Part shown: piece after piece, positions 49,961 to 60,397 of the stretch
Numbering within the stretch: the first letter of the stretch is position 1
Layout: each line of letters starts with the position of its first letter
Source: Microcaldota archaeon
Lineage (GTDB): Archaea > Micrarchaeota > Micrarchaeia > Micrarchaeales > Micrarchaeaceae
DNA length: 64,000 bases
NCBI GenBank assembly: GCA_028866715.1
Contig: JAGWHO010000001.1
Span: forward strand, 62,001-126,000
Direction: 5' to 3'
Translations under genes and position numbers: made by a program
Notes under the pieces: model-generated
Database searches by the model: none
Seen by the model: the letters and a program-made list of their open reading frames with translations, nothing else
Told to the model about the DNA's origin: nothing

Positions 49961-51418
49961 TCACTGCAGTTGCGTGATGAGGCCAAATGATGTGGACGGC
50001 ATGACGTTATTTGGAGGATATGAGCGCACTCTGTACCACTTGGTCGCCTGGTTTGATGTTGATCCGCTTCCTCCAGAACCTACTACAATCTGCGGATTCA
50101 GTGCTACACTTGGCACACCGCTGTTTACGCTGTACTGACTAGCATAATCCTGCTCTGAGACAACATTACTGGATGTATAAATAACTGAGTAGACATGGAA
50201 TGCGCCAGTGGCATAGTTTGTCACTGTCTCTGTTCCTGCGTTGTTCGCCACTGCCTCTATTATAGGGGTTGAGGCTGCGCCGCTCCAACCATAGAGGTAT
50301 GCGCCTGCCAAAGCCGGGAGTTGCGATCCGGCTAACGCACCAAGCTGGCCATCGCCCCATGAGGCGACCTGCAGCTGTGAATAGGCGTCGAAAGCTGCAG
50401 GAGGCGAGAATGAAGCAGTAGCATATATCGAGTTGCTTGGCCCTCCAACAGATGTTATTGCTATGCTATTACTGACAGTATAGCTTACGCCCTTGACGAC
50501 CCATTTCGGGCTGAGGCTGGTACCGTTGAAATCATCATAAAAGTTGAACACATTCGCCCCGTTGTCGTACTTGGCATAGCTTGGACTGAGCTGCGGGGCC
50601 TCGCCGGCATATGAGCCATCGTAATTCACGCTCTTGGGCAGTATGTACATGTTCACGACTGCGCTTGAGCTTGCGGGTATGCCTGACGGCAGCTTTATCC
50701 AGAATGTCGCAAGATGCGTAGATGAATTCGTGCAGTTCGACTCGCACCAGCTTGCTAACTCCCGGTTGCCGTAATAGAATCGTATGTTGCCTAGGTTGCC
50801 GTTCTCATGGCTCACATAATCGTTGGGCACGAATTGTATCATCTGTTGGAATGGACCTTGCGCCGCAGTAGTCTGCGAATTAGTGATCGTTATCGGCACG
50901 AAGAAGATGCCGCTGTACCTGTATGGGGCCGCCTGCACCCTGATCTGCCCGGAGTAGTAGAATGCTGTACTAGACGGGCACGTGGAATTTGAGATGTTGC
51001 TCGGCGCGTTGGCGCAATAATTGGCCTTGACGTTGAACGTGCCTGTGTATATCGTACCGAGATGCGGCTTCTGCGCAAGGTTGGCAGTGCAGTATATTGT
51101 CTGCCCGGCAAGTGCGACTGTCGGAGAACAGGTTCCCGCAGTGCTGGTACCGAAGTTTATGTAAGCGGAGAAGCTGCTGACGTTTATCACCCCTGGAGTC
51201 GCGTCCGTGGCTATCACTGTTAGGTTTGCCCCGTTCGTCGTGTTGTAGTAGATTGCGTCGCACGACTGGCTGAAGCCGTTGTAGAACGAGCACACGGTAG
51301 GAAGATACGTCTGCGGTATTGTGGAGAACACGAAAAGCAGCGCGAGCGCGACTCCTATTATGAGGAATGCGAAAGCATACGTTGACAAAAACTCTATAGC
51401 GCTCTGTGCCTTGGTCAT
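49961..51418 (-). CDS. Class III signal protein with DUF2341-like domain
   Basis: The 485-residue protein starts MTKAQSAIEFLSTYAFAFLI, a class III prepilin signal with an expected cut just before QSAIEFL. An outer beta domain with four cysteines follows. A DUF2341-like domain (about 175-280: FVPITITNSQTTAAQGPFQQ, NIRFYYGNRELASWCESNC, WIKLPSGIPASSSAVVNMYI) and a lectin-like C-terminal part (about 285-480) complete it. DUF2341 is often found on archaeal surface adhesins. It overlaps the pilin gene upstream by ATGA. Confidence 0.8.
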   Translation of the reverse strand: MTKAQSAIEFLSTYAFAFLIIGVALALLFVFSTIPQTYLPTVCSFYNGFSQSCDAIYYNTTNGANLTVIATDATPGVINVSSFSAYINFGTSTAGTCSPTVALAGQTIYCTANLAQKPHLGTIYTGTFNVKANYCANAPSNISNSTCPSSTAFYYSGQIRVQAAPYRYSGIFFVPITITNSQTTAAQGPFQQMIQFVPNDYVSHENGNLGNIRFYYGNRELASWCESNCTNSSTHLATFWIKLPSGIPASSSAVVNMYILPKSVNYDGSYAGEAPQLSPSYAKYDNGANVFNFYDDFNGTSLSPKWVVKGVSYTVSNSIAITSVGGPSNSIYATASFSPPAAFDAYSQLQVASWGDGQLGALAGSQLPALAGAYLYGWSGAASTPIIEAVANNAGTETVTNYATGAFHVYSVIYTSSNVVSEQDYASQYSVNSGVPSVALNPQIVVGSGGSGSTSNQATKWYRVRSYPPNNVMPSTSFGLITQLQ

Positions 51419-51882
51419 GTCGTTACCTCTGCTAGCGTGCCTGTTTCTGTATGCGGGAATCCTGTCTGAAGATCTGTATAATTAAAGATGAAATAGCCTT
51501 TGAACAGCGTACCTGGGGGCTGCGTATATGCCGTGCCATTTCGATACTTGCAGGCGACCGATTCGGTGGCATTGTTGCCTATTTGCAACGTAACAGGAGG
51601 TGAAACATGAGTCATATACAAAACTGTTGCATTGGTATTGCAACCTAATGCGGTTATGTTTATTGGTGATTGAGTAGACTGCACGAGATTTATCACGAGA
51701 GTGCCGTTGCTTTGCACGTAAGCACGTATGCAGCTAAACTCTGCGGGTAATACACAGACATTCTTTACTATATTGTTCCTTAAGAGCAAGACGGCAAACA
51801 CAGACGCTACAACCGCTATAATCAGAATCGCCCACCCATAAGTGGTAAGATACTCCATAGCGCTCTGGCCGCTTAGACGCAT
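51415..51882 (-). CDS. Class III signal pilin-like protein
   Basis: From the ATG at 51882 the protein is about 155 residues: MRLSGQSAMEYLTTYGWAILIIAVVASVFAVLLL, a textbook class III signal with a probable cut after Gly5 and a pilin helix. The outer beta domain holds four cysteines (KNVCVLPAEFSCIR, GCNTNAT, VACKYRN). A TATA box at 51902-51911 lies about 20-30 bases upstream, so the RNA is nearly leaderless. It is coupled to the DUF2341-like gene and is likely a pilus subunit of the same structure. Confidence 0.82.
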   Translation of the reverse strand: MRLSGQSAMEYLTTYGWAILIIAVVASVFAVLLLRNNIVKNVCVLPAEFSCIRAYVQSNGTLVINLVQSTQSPINITALGCNTNATVLYMTHVSPPVTLQIGNNATESVACKYRNGTAYTQPPGTLFKGYFIFNYTDLQTGFPHTETGTLAEVTT

Positions 51883-51901
51883 GCTCAACTATGGCAAACA
51901 A

Positions 51902-51911
51902 CATATAAATA
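51902..51911. promoter_or_regulatory. Shared TATA element between ksgA and the pilin operon
   Basis: The near-palindromic catataaata can serve as TATA box in both directions: it ends 22 bases before the ksgA ATG (51934) and lies 19 bases from the pilin ATG (51882). Both genes appear almost leaderless. Confidence 0.5.
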
Positions 51912-51933
51912 CTGTAACGGAACACATCTCGTT

Positions 51934-52746
51934 ATGGACGGGCAGAGCTACATCAGCCTTGCGAAGGAGTTCAACGCTTCCAAGAGGCTGGGCCAGAACT
52001 TCCTGCTTGATGCAAAGGTAACCAAGGCAGAGGCCCAGCACGCGATAGGCAAGACCGTACTAGAGCTTGGCCCTGGGCTCGGCGTGCTGACAAGGGAGCT
52101 GTGCAAGACAGCAAAGAGAGTCATAGCGATAGAGAAGGACACGCGGCTGTACGAGCAGCTGTTGCACACAATAAGGTCCAAGAACCTTGAGCTCGTCAAC
52201 GCGGACTTCTTCGAGCTTGACGAGAAGGCAATAGATGGCGCTGAGATGATGGTGGCTAACATACCGTACAATCTCTCGAGCAAGACGATAATGTGGCTTG
52301 CCGAGAGGCAGATGCCTGCGCTGCTCTGCCTGCAGAAGGAGTTTGTGGAGCACCTTCTTGCGAAGCCTGACACGCGCGATTACTCGAAGCTCAGCGTCGT
52401 ATGCAGCATAGAGTTCAAGATTTACGATATAATGGACGTGGGCAGGAACATGTTCTACCCAGAGCCGAAGGTCTCGTCTTCGATAGTGTTCATGAAGCCT
52501 ACCGGGACCAGGCTCGACAAGGACGTCATTGAGATGATAACGCTGCTCATGAACCACAAAAAGAAGAAGGTAAGGAACGCGTTCGTCGACTCGTCTGCCT
52601 CTCTCAACATAGGCAAAGGCGAGGCGCTGAAGATAGTCGAGAGGCTCAGCGGATCAGACCAGAGGGCATTCAAGATGGAGCCGGATGAGATACTGGCAGT
52701 TGCCAGAATACTGTCCAAGGAGCTGGCTAAGAGAACGCGTACGTAG
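51934..52746 (+). CDS. ksgA: 16S rRNA adenine dimethyltransferase KsgA/Dim1
   Basis: The 270-residue protein has the SAM-binding motif LELGPGLGVLT (43-53) and the catalytic adenine-flipping NIPYNLSS (109-116), preceded by the conserved KRLGQNFLLD. It dimethylates two adjacent adenines near the 3' end of 16S rRNA during small-subunit maturation. Its 3' end overlaps the convergent MBL-fold gene by 20 bases. Length and motifs are normal for the archaeal family. Confidence 0.96.
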   Translation: MDGQSYISLAKEFNASKRLGQNFLLDAKVTKAEAQHAIGKTVLELGPGLGVLTRELCKTAKRVIAIEKDTRLYEQLLHTIRSKNLELVNADFFELDEKAIDGAEMMVANIPYNLSSKTIMWLAERQMPALLCLQKEFVEHLLAKPDTRDYSKLSVVCSIEFKIYDIMDVGRNMFYPEPKVSSSIVFMKPTGTRLDKDVIEMITLLMNHKKKKVRNAFVDSSASLNIGKGEALKIVERLSGSDQRAFKMEPDEILAVARILSKELAKRTRT

Positions 52747-53404
52747 GCGGCTGAACCTCCTTCATGAAAAGGACATTATCGAGATGCTCCCTGAGCTTTT
52801 TCTCTGCCGCGGCTGAGCCGTCCCTGCCCAAAAGGTTCTTGTAGTGAACTGGGACAACATGCTTTGGCTTTATCGCCTTTGCGGCATCGATCATCTCGTC
52901 TACATTCATGGTGTACGTGCCGCCCATCGGCAGAAGCGCTGCATCTATGTCCTTTAGATTTTTCATCTCGGGTATGAAATCTGTATCTCCTGCATGATAC
53001 ACCCTTGTGCCGCCGAATTCTATTACGTAGCCCATCCATTCGTTAGATTTGGGATGGAACTGAAGCCTCTCGGCTTTGACGTTGTATGCTGGAACCGCGC
53101 TTATTTTTATATCGCCTATCGCTGTCTCGAATCCAGGCCTTGCCAGCTCCATATTCCTGTATTTCTCGCTGCCTGTGCACAATTTTGATATAATCATCTT
53201 GGTATCTGATCTGCTTACCTTGTCGATATCTGCGACGCTCCAATGATCGAAGTGCGCGTGCGTTATCAGTATCAGGTCGGCCTTCTCCCTTATGTGGTCT
53301 GAAACCCTGAACGGGTCGATGAAAATAGTGTAGGTACCATGCTTTATGTAAAAGCTCGCATGGCCTATCCAGAACAGTTCTTTCTCAAGATCCATCTCTT
53401 CCAC
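52727..53404 (-). CDS. MBL-fold metal-dependent hydrolase (UPF0173-like)
   Basis: The 225-residue protein has the metallo-beta-lactamase fold motifs HAHFDHW (HxHxDH), YHAGDTDF and PVHYKNL, in the order of the small UPF0173/UlaG-like group. Two metal ions are expected and the substrate (ester, lactone or phosphodiester) is unknown. The TATA-like region upstream is shared with the giant surface gene on the other strand. Its last codons overlap the 3' end of ksgA. Confidence 0.87.
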   Translation of the reverse strand: MEEMDLEKELFWIGHASFYIKHGTYTIFIDPFRVSDHIREKADLILITHAHFDHWSVADIDKVSRSDTKMIISKLCTGSEKYRNMELARPGFETAIGDIKISAVPAYNVKAERLQFHPKSNEWMGYVIEFGGTRVYHAGDTDFIPEMKNLKDIDAALLPMGGTYTMNVDEMIDAAKAIKPKHVVPVHYKNLLGRDGSAAAEKKLREHLDNVLFMKEVQPPTYAFS

Positions 53405-53473
53405 AATAGTTTTAGCACAGTTAAGGAATAAATATGTTAGTTACGATGCATTTCCGTTAGCTTGGGGGCTAGG

Positions 53474-56400
53474 ATGTTCGTGGGAAAACGCGCAGCGCTA
53501 AGTACACTTGCAGTGTTCGCAATCGCCGTGTCCGTGCTTCTGTCCCTGGGCGTGCTCGCGCACGCAAGCGGAACCGGTTCCAGCGCGGGTTATGTCGCCC
53601 CCAGCATATCGGTGAATCCTCAGAGCCAGACCGTTAATTTAGGCGACAGCGTCTCCATAACTGCAACCCCCTCTGGAGGGACAACGCCATATTCTCTTAC
53701 AGTGTACGACAATAACGTCCAGCTCCTGGCCCAATATATAACTGGCCCGTACACCTACTCTTATTCGCCTTCGACAGCTGGCCAGCACACGGTAAAGTTC
53801 CAGATAGTAGACAATAACGACCAGGTGGCGTCTGCAAGCAGTGTCATCACTGTCCCAAGCGCAGCGCAGAGCACGTCCCAGAGCACAGCCCCTGCATCCG
53901 CTTTGAGCGCTACAGTAGACCCGCAGTCGTCAAGCCCGCAGTTCGGGCAGGTAGAGCCCATAGAGGTCAGCATAAGCGGAGGCACGCCCCCGTATTCCGT
54001 GACGGCCACGGACAGCGACAGCAACTGGGGGGCCATAGGAAGCGCGACAGGGGTGCAAGCGAAATACACGCTGCAGTACGGCTCGACTGTGCTCGGGCCA
54101 GACACCATAAAGTTCTCTGTGACGGATTCGGGGACTGGATCGTCTGCGCAGGCAATAACCCAGATCGCGACAGTCGACGTCATACCGGCAACCGCGACAC
54201 AGCCGCCTAGCACCACGCCAGCCACTACCCCCGCTACGCCGATCACTGCGACCGTCACGCCACCGACAACCGCCATACAGTTGGGCCAGAGCGACCCGAT
54301 AACGGTTTACATAACTGGGGGGACTGCGCCGTACTCCGTGACGGCCACGCTCCAGGACGGGACGGTACTGGACACGAACCCTGACGTGCAGTCCTATTAC
54401 AACCTGGTGTATACCCCATCTGCGCAAGGATACGATACCATAACAATCTCGATAATAGACAAGAACAAAAACCATGCCAGTGTCGTCTCGACCGTAGAGG
54501 TCGACCCTTCGTCGAACCCGGGCGCGCCTTCGACAGCCCCGCCGGGCCAGCAGACCTCGACGCTCAGCGCAACTGTCACGCCGACCTCAGGGTACGGGAC
54601 AGTCGGCTCTCCGACCTCATTGACGGTCACGCCTGCCGGCGGGACCAGCGGCACGTATATTATAGAAATATACGACAACGGCGTCTACCAGAAGAAGGCA
54701 ACGTCAAGTGGCGCCTACACATACACTTACACACCGACGCAGGCAGGCACGCAGAATATAGCTTTTGTGGTCTATGATGGAAGCACAACCACACACTACA
54801 CGCAGACTGCCACCATAACGGTGCAGCAGGCAACGCAACCCTCTCAGAGCGCCGCGCCAAAGCCGACCAACGACGAGGCCTTCTCTCACTGCAGGGGCTC
54901 TGGCGTGTGCACAACGTGCGATGTCTACAACAGCACCAAAGTGACATACGATGCGAAGGGCAACCCTGTGAGCGGGTACATGGGCACGTGCACCACGTGC
55001 GACTACCTGCACGAACAGACGTACAGCTGCGACATATTCCAGCCGTACGACTCGCAGCGCAGCACTACGACCACGCAAACGGCAGGGTACCCCGCGGTAA
55101 CGTACACGACGCACAGCACATACCAGCCTGATGAGTACAGGATAAACAACGCAAGCTACGCGCCATACACGACAAGCGGAGGCCAGGCCTCAGGCGGGGT
55201 GTCAAACTCCATCTGCGTAAATGACGGGCTTATAGAATCCACTACCACATGGCCGTCGCACGGCAGGAGCCCCGGAGGCAGCTCAATAAGCCTCGGCGGC
55301 GGCAGCGGCTACTGCAGCTCCACAAACAACAACGAGCTGGCGACAACCTACTCCAGCTCCGATGCGGGAAGCAGCCAGATAGCCCTGCAGCAGAGCCAGG
55401 CGCAGCCATCCCCCACTCCGCAGATAATAAATGTGTTGGACCAGAATGCCCAGAATGCCCAATGGCTTATAACATGCCCAAGCACGCCAGACCCAAAGAA
55501 CACTGCAGAGTACTTCTCGTCTGCGCCGAAGTCGTTCATAGCAGGGAACAGGTGCATAGCCAACACCGCGGCGCTCAATTCGAATGTCATATTAAGCGTG
55601 AGCAGCAACTGGGGCCTGACTCAGCCTGCAAGCTCGCAGGCAGATGTTTTGGGGCAGCACTTCGCCCAGGGCACTATAGAGAACCTGGCTTACTCGGGCC
55701 AGACCAGCGACCAGGGATCGCAGCAGAGCCAGATCTCCAGCGGGTACGACACGCAATCGTACATATTCCAGCAGGGGCCGACATCGCAGCAGCACGGCCT
55801 GTGGGCATGGCAGGCAAAGTACGCAAACCTCGCCAACGCCAATCTTGGCGTGCTTCAGCAGCAAGAGAGCGTCGATGCCAACGTCGGCGGGGTATACTAC
55901 GTATGCACAGGATACAGCACCTGCGACCCAAGTCCGGTAGTATGCATCTGGCCATACACGTACACGGAGAGCTCGGCGATAACCTCTATACAGAACACGC
56001 AGATACCGATACCGACAAAGCTGGGCAGCAAGACAAGCGACTACTTCTCTGTTGACGGGAGCACGTATCCGCTGACGGCAACTACGCAGCTGAGCGGCGC
56101 GTGCATAGACCTGATGTACGGCAATGATGCTACTTTTGACCCGCTCTTCCTATATGCATGCGGGACTGGCTGGTCGCAGATATCCAGACAAGGATCCATA
56201 TCGTACCAAGGCCAGATATACAGCAACCTCAACGTCTACACGAACCCGCAGTATCCTGATACGTATTTCGCGGCGTATGGGCTGGGGCTTGCCGCTTCTG
56301 GCACGGGTTCCGGGGCCACGACAATCACGGCATACGGCGCAGTGAGTGTATTGCCGTACATCCTCTACAACGTCTCGCTCCCTGCTACGTACAGCAACCT

Positions 56401-59400
56401 TAACGGAGTGGAGCAGTTCCTGAACCTGTCGCTTGACACTTACAGCCCGCACAATTACCTTAATCCTGCCTCTTACCTTGACCAGTTCCCGCTTTATACA
56501 GATTCAGGGTTCTTCGCGAATTACTCGTCTGGAAGCCAGCCAAGCGTGCTGACCTCGTATCCGTCTGGCCTGTTGTCGATTGCTGCGCCCTCGTCCGATG
56601 CGATAGACCAGGGAGTGTCTGCGCTGCTCAGCACGCTTGACAGCCAGCAGGCCTGCATGATAGGGTTTGGAGGCCTGTTCACGAACCAGAAGTGCACAGC
56701 ACAGCAGAGCCAGATACATACAGGGTTCACACCTCTTGGCAGGTACATACAGGGCAGGATAATAGACCCGATATACGTTGCGGCTGCCCCTAACGACTAC
56801 ATATACGCGATAAATTATACGTCATCGTGCAACTGGCTGAGCCTCTGCTTCCTGAAGAGCTCAGAGGCGTATCTCTTCGTGATGCGCTACATACCGGCAG
56901 GCGATTACAACGTGTCGAACGACCAGCCGGATGCTGTCGGCCCAGCAACATCGGCGCAGACGACCACAACGCCGCTGGTATGCGAGTTTGGCTACTGCGG
57001 CACAGGCACGCCTTCGACCACGCAGAGCGGGCCATCGGATCCCGGCAGCGCATGGGCGTCGGAATGGGAGAACCCAGCTACAGGATATTGGACAAACTCC
57101 ACCAATGAGCAGTCGAAAAACCTCTACATAACCAACATATACCAGCTCTCCGACCCAACGCTGTACAACTTCCCACTCGTCAACTACTTCTTCGGCGGGG
57201 TCGCGAGCAGCAACGGAGGCACAGTGAGCGTGAACGTTCCGATTGCAGTGGGAACCGACTACGGCGATGACGTCTATCTGCTCGGCCTGCAGGACATCGC
57301 AGGCCACGGCTTCAGCATGGCCGGCATAGTCAGGAACCCGCAAGACGGCAGCATCTCGGCAGTCAGCGCAACAGTGACGCAGCCGAAGGTGACCAATCCG
57401 TCAGACAACAAGCAGACGAATTTCATACCGTCGTCTCCGGGAGAGTTCGCAGTGTCGCCAGGAGGGCAGTACGTGTATGTCGGAAACTCGTCAATAGGCG
57501 AGATAGAGTCATATAGCACCTACAAGGTAGACCCTCTATCAGGGCTGAGGGACCCGAACACATACTTCACATTCTCAGGGAACATACCATTGTCGTACTC
57601 GAACTCAAGCTTCAACATGAACATATCAGCATACCTGAACTCTGGCGGGCCGTTCGCGAATGCGCTGATAAGCAACAACAAGTACTTCAAGGACGCGCGG
57701 GCGGTGAACGACATAGAGTCGAACCACCACCCGATAGCGATATCAGATTCGCAGGGAATGCTCTACGTGCTCGACAACTGGACATTTAAGGTCGACGGCC
57801 AGCCCTCGTCAATACTCATGCTCAGGGCGTTCTCGGAGAACGGCATAGAGGTGCCGATAAACCCCGCACAGGCGGACACGCTTGCGCCGGTGAATCCGCA
57901 AGCGGTCAGCACCTCGCCCTCAATAACCGCCAACCCGCCAGTAGGCTGGCCCGCGTACGGCTTCCCGATAGCCGCATATATAACCCTGCCTGACGGCTCG
58001 ACGCAGACGTACTGCGCTGTAGGCTGCGACACGACGCCGCAAAGCGGATGGCTGCAGGGATTCGGCTACTACCCGATAGGCCCGGAGATAGGGCCAAACG
58101 GGGGCACGATGTCAAAGGGAGGGACAGCGCAAGATCTTGGGATGTCTACGGACTTCAACGGCACCTCATACCTCATGGCGCACGTTTCGGAGAATGGCAA
58201 CAGCTACGCAGAGCTGCTGGCGTTCCATCCGACGCTGGTTAACTACACAAAGCTGTCGCTTGGCGCAGACGCGCAATACACGTGCTACACAGACATGCAG
58301 GCCGCAGGCAGCGCATCGCCGCAATCCTCGTCTGAGCCGCAGTGCGTCACGCTGAGCGGGCCTGAAGCAGCAAAGCTCGAGGCTACGTACCCGCCGCTCC
58401 TTGGCGTGCCCAGCTCATTCAGCTATGTTGAGAGCCAGGGTTCGCCAGTGCAGTACCTGAGCGGGCCGAATGCCCTGTCGTCGCTGTTCCCGAACGGGGT
58501 GAACAGCCAGCAGTACGCGACGCAGGCGCAGAAGATAGCAAACGGCAACGGATTCAACGGCCAGCAGCCGAGCTACTCGCAGAAAAGCATACAGAGCGGA
58601 AGCTACCTGACAACGCCAGGAGGGGCATCCAGCGTAGGCGCGCCGAGCGCCATACCTGTCGTCTACGCGAATAGCGTGGTACGCGGATATGTGGTTGTGC
58701 CGTACGAGGTGAAATATACCATAAACCAGGCCTGGGAGCCCAACCCCGTGGACCTCGGCAGCCCCTGCGGCGCATGGTTCTTCCCGGACCAGAATCAGCA
58801 GAGCTTCGATTCTTACACATACTCGGTTGCACCGCTTACGGACAGCAACTTCCTGAACAGGACCATAGAAGGGGGCAGCATATACGCTAAATACCTGCAG
58901 AACGACAACTACTACATAGCCAACATCTCTGACCAGAACACACAGCTGCTGCCGTATCTGAACATAAACCTGTTCACGAACAGGGTGCTCGGCGAACTCT
59001 ACATAAACCAGACGATAAGCCCGCAAAACGCATACAATCCGCTGCCTGCCGGGGCAGGGGGCCAATATCCGCTAGTGCTGAACGCGACAAGGCAGTACGA
59101 TTACCTTACAAACAACTACGTGCAGAGCTTCGGCTCGGCGCAGTATCCGGGGTACGCCACGCAGGAGGCTGTGCCGACGAGCGTGAATGGCGCGGACTGC
59201 GGCTCTTCGTGCCCGCAGAATTACTATTACAGCTCGGATCCTGTCCATTACATGCCGACCAACAACATAATCAGCTACTCGAATACGATAAGCTCGCAGC
59301 CCCTGCAGCTGTTCTCGGTATTCGAGTTCACAACGAACCTGGACAACCTTGTGCTCGACTCGAGCAACAACATCAAGATACTCGGGTACAACAGGCTTGT

Positions 59401-60397
59401 CTACACATATGTCGACAGGTTCGGGAACACATATTTCATGCCCTTAGGCGTAGACCTCGTGAACAAGACAGCAATCACGCTGAGCGTTAACACGGTCGTG
59501 AGCACGGACAATCCCAACGAGACCAGCATAACAATAAACGGGCTTGCGCAATCGGTTACCCAGCTCAAGACTTCGCCGCTCCCGAAGGACTCGCTGATAG
59601 ACATATACTATGACGAGAACATAAACTTCTACAACACCACATCGCCGCTGACGTCTTCGGCAGACGCGTTGGGGTATTACAAGTGGGCCGGGCAGTGCGC
59701 CTTCGGAGCGACAACAAAAGCGTGCAGCCTGGCGGACCCGCTCGCTGCCATAACGCAGCCTGGCGGCTTCAGCGAGGCGCAGCTCGTTAACTTCTACACG
59801 AATTACAACAGCATAACGCAGCAGACGTGCGCACCCGAGCCGTCCAGCCTGCTGCAGACCCCGAATCTCAACGAGTGCAACATATACGGAAGCTTCGGCC
59901 TCCCTGCGGCACAATTCAACCCCAACACGAACAGCTATTCCTACTGCAATCCAGAGTTCCTCAACGGCAATGGCATTTTCACAACCCAGCTCGGCCTAGT
60001 CGGCTCGGTAAGGACAGATGCGAACGGCGGGTTCAGCACAACGTTCACTGTCTGCGGGACTGGGGCGCACAGGGTTATAGCGGAGTATTACGGCAACCCG
60101 CCGCCTGAGCCTAATTATGTCTACCAGACTCCGCTGTCTCAGTCCGGGGGCAGCTACGAGTTCCAGCAGAATCTTGCGCAGAACGGGAAGTCCTTGGCGA
60201 CCAAGACGCTTGAGTACGGATACACGTATGCGCCTACCTCTACGACAGCCGCGGTCAACATAGGCAACTACGCGCTAAGCATGGGAGAGATAAACGCTAT
60301 CGAGGTAACGGCATTCGTTGGCGCGGTGTTGGCGGTCATGATAGCGAAGGGAGGCAAGAAAAAGAGGCCGAAATCCAAGGCAAGGCGGCGAAGATGA
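53474..60397 (+). CDS. Giant Ig-repeat surface protein with C-terminal anchor
   Basis: From the ATG at 53474, which has gggggctagg ahead, the protein is 2307 residues. It has a signal peptide (about 1-33) and four tandem Ig/PKD-like repeats (about 40-130, 146-245, 258-350, 366-460), recognisable by GGTxPYSVT and TSLTVTPAGGT strands. A cysteine-rich segment follows (CRGSGVCTTCDVY, GTCTTCDYL), then a long region with propeller-like stretches (GGQYVYVGNSSIGEIESY, GMLYVLDNWTF) and an Ig-like end. A final helix (AIEVTAFVGAVLAVMIA) carries a basic tail (KKKRPKSKARRRR), a possible sorting signal. It is coupled to a GT-C gene by ATGA. Confidence 0.8.
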   Translation: MFVGKRAALSTLAVFAIAVSVLLSLGVLAHASGTGSSAGYVAPSISVNPQSQTVNLGDSVSITATPSGGTTPYSLTVYDNNVQLLAQYITGPYTYSYSPSTAGQHTVKFQIVDNNDQVASASSVITVPSAAQSTSQSTAPASALSATVDPQSSSPQFGQVEPIEVSISGGTPPYSVTATDSDSNWGAIGSATGVQAKYTLQYGSTVLGPDTIKFSVTDSGTGSSAQAITQIATVDVIPATATQPPSTTPATTPATPITATVTPPTTAIQLGQSDPITVYITGGTAPYSVTATLQDGTVLDTNPDVQSYYNLVYTPSAQGYDTITISIIDKNKNHASVVSTVEVDPSSNPGAPSTAPPGQQTSTLSATVTPTSGYGTVGSPTSLTVTPAGGTSGTYIIEIYDNGVYQKKATSSGAYTYTYTPTQAGTQNIAFVVYDGSTTTHYTQTATITVQQATQPSQSAAPKPTNDEAFSHCRGSGVCTTCDVYNSTKVTYDAKGNPVSGYMGTCTTCDYLHEQTYSCDIFQPYDSQRSTTTTQTAGYPAVTYTTHSTYQPDEYRINNASYAPYTTSGGQASGGVSNSICVNDGLIESTTTWPSHGRSPGGSSISLGGGSGYCSSTNNNELATTYSSSDAGSSQIALQQSQAQPSPTPQIINVLDQNAQNAQWLITCPSTPDPKNTAEYFSSAPKSFIAGNRCIANTAALNSNVILSVSSNWGLTQPASSQADVLGQHFAQGTIENLAYSGQTSDQGSQQSQISSGYDTQSYIFQQGPTSQQHGLWAWQAKYANLANANLGVLQQQESVDANVGGVYYVCTGYSTCDPSPVVCIWPYTYTESSAITSIQNTQIPIPTKLGSKTSDYFSVDGSTYPLTATTQLSGACIDLMYGNDATFDPLFLYACGTGWSQISRQGSISYQGQIYSNLNVYTNPQYPDTYFAAYGLGLAASGTGSGATTITAYGAVSVLPYILYNVSLPATYSNLNGVEQFLNLSLDTYSPHNYLNPASYLDQFPLYTDSGFFANYSSGSQPSVLTSYPSGLLSIAAPSSDAIDQGVSALLSTLDSQQACMIGFGGLFTNQKCTAQQSQIHTGFTPLGRYIQGRIIDPIYVAAAPNDYIYAINYTSSCNWLSLCFLKSSEAYLFVMRYIPAGDYNVSNDQPDAVGPATSAQTTTTPLVCEFGYCGTGTPSTTQSGPSDPGSAWASEWENPATGYWTNSTNEQSKNLYITNIYQLSDPTLYNFPLVNYFFGGVASSNGGTVSVNVPIAVGTDYGDDVYLLGLQDIAGHGFSMAGIVRNPQDGSISAVSATVTQPKVTNPSDNKQTNFIPSSPGEFAVSPGGQYVYVGNSSIGEIESYSTYKVDPLSGLRDPNTYFTFSGNIPLSYSNSSFNMNISAYLNSGGPFANALISNNKYFKDARAVNDIESNHHPIAISDSQGMLYVLDNWTFKVDGQPSSILMLRAFSENGIEVPINPAQADTLAPVNPQAVSTSPSITANPPVGWPAYGFPIAAYITLPDGSTQTYCAVGCDTTPQSGWLQGFGYYPIGPEIGPNGGTMSKGGTAQDLGMSTDFNGTSYLMAHVSENGNSYAELLAFHPTLVNYTKLSLGADAQYTCYTDMQAAGSASPQSSSEPQCVTLSGPEAAKLEATYPPLLGVPSSFSYVESQGSPVQYLSGPNALSSLFPNGVNSQQYATQAQKIANGNGFNGQQPSYSQKSIQSGSYLTTPGGASSVGAPSAIPVVYANSVVRGYVVVPYEVKYTINQAWEPNPVDLGSPCGAWFFPDQNQQSFDSYTYSVAPLTDSNFLNRTIEGGSIYAKYLQNDNYYIANISDQNTQLLPYLNINLFTNRVLGELYINQTISPQNAYNPLPAGAGGQYPLVLNATRQYDYLTNNYVQSFGSAQYPGYATQEAVPTSVNGADCGSSCPQNYYYSSDPVHYMPTNNIISYSNTISSQPLQLFSVFEFTTNLDNLVLDSSNNIKILGYNRLVYTYVDRFGNTYFMPLGVDLVNKTAITLSVNTVVSTDNPNETSITINGLAQSVTQLKTSPLPKDSLIDIYYDENINFYNTTSPLTSSADALGYYKWAGQCAFGATTKACSLADPLAAITQPGGFSEAQLVNFYTNYNSITQQTCAPEPSSLLQTPNLNECNIYGSFGLPAAQFNPNTNSYSYCNPEFLNGNGIFTTQLGLVGSVRTDANGGFSTTFTVCGTGAHRVIAEYYGNPPPEPNYVYQTPLSQSGGSYEFQQNLAQNGKSLATKTLEYGYTYAPTSTTAAVNIGNYALSMGEINAIEVTAFVGAVLAVMIAKGGKKKRPKSKARRRR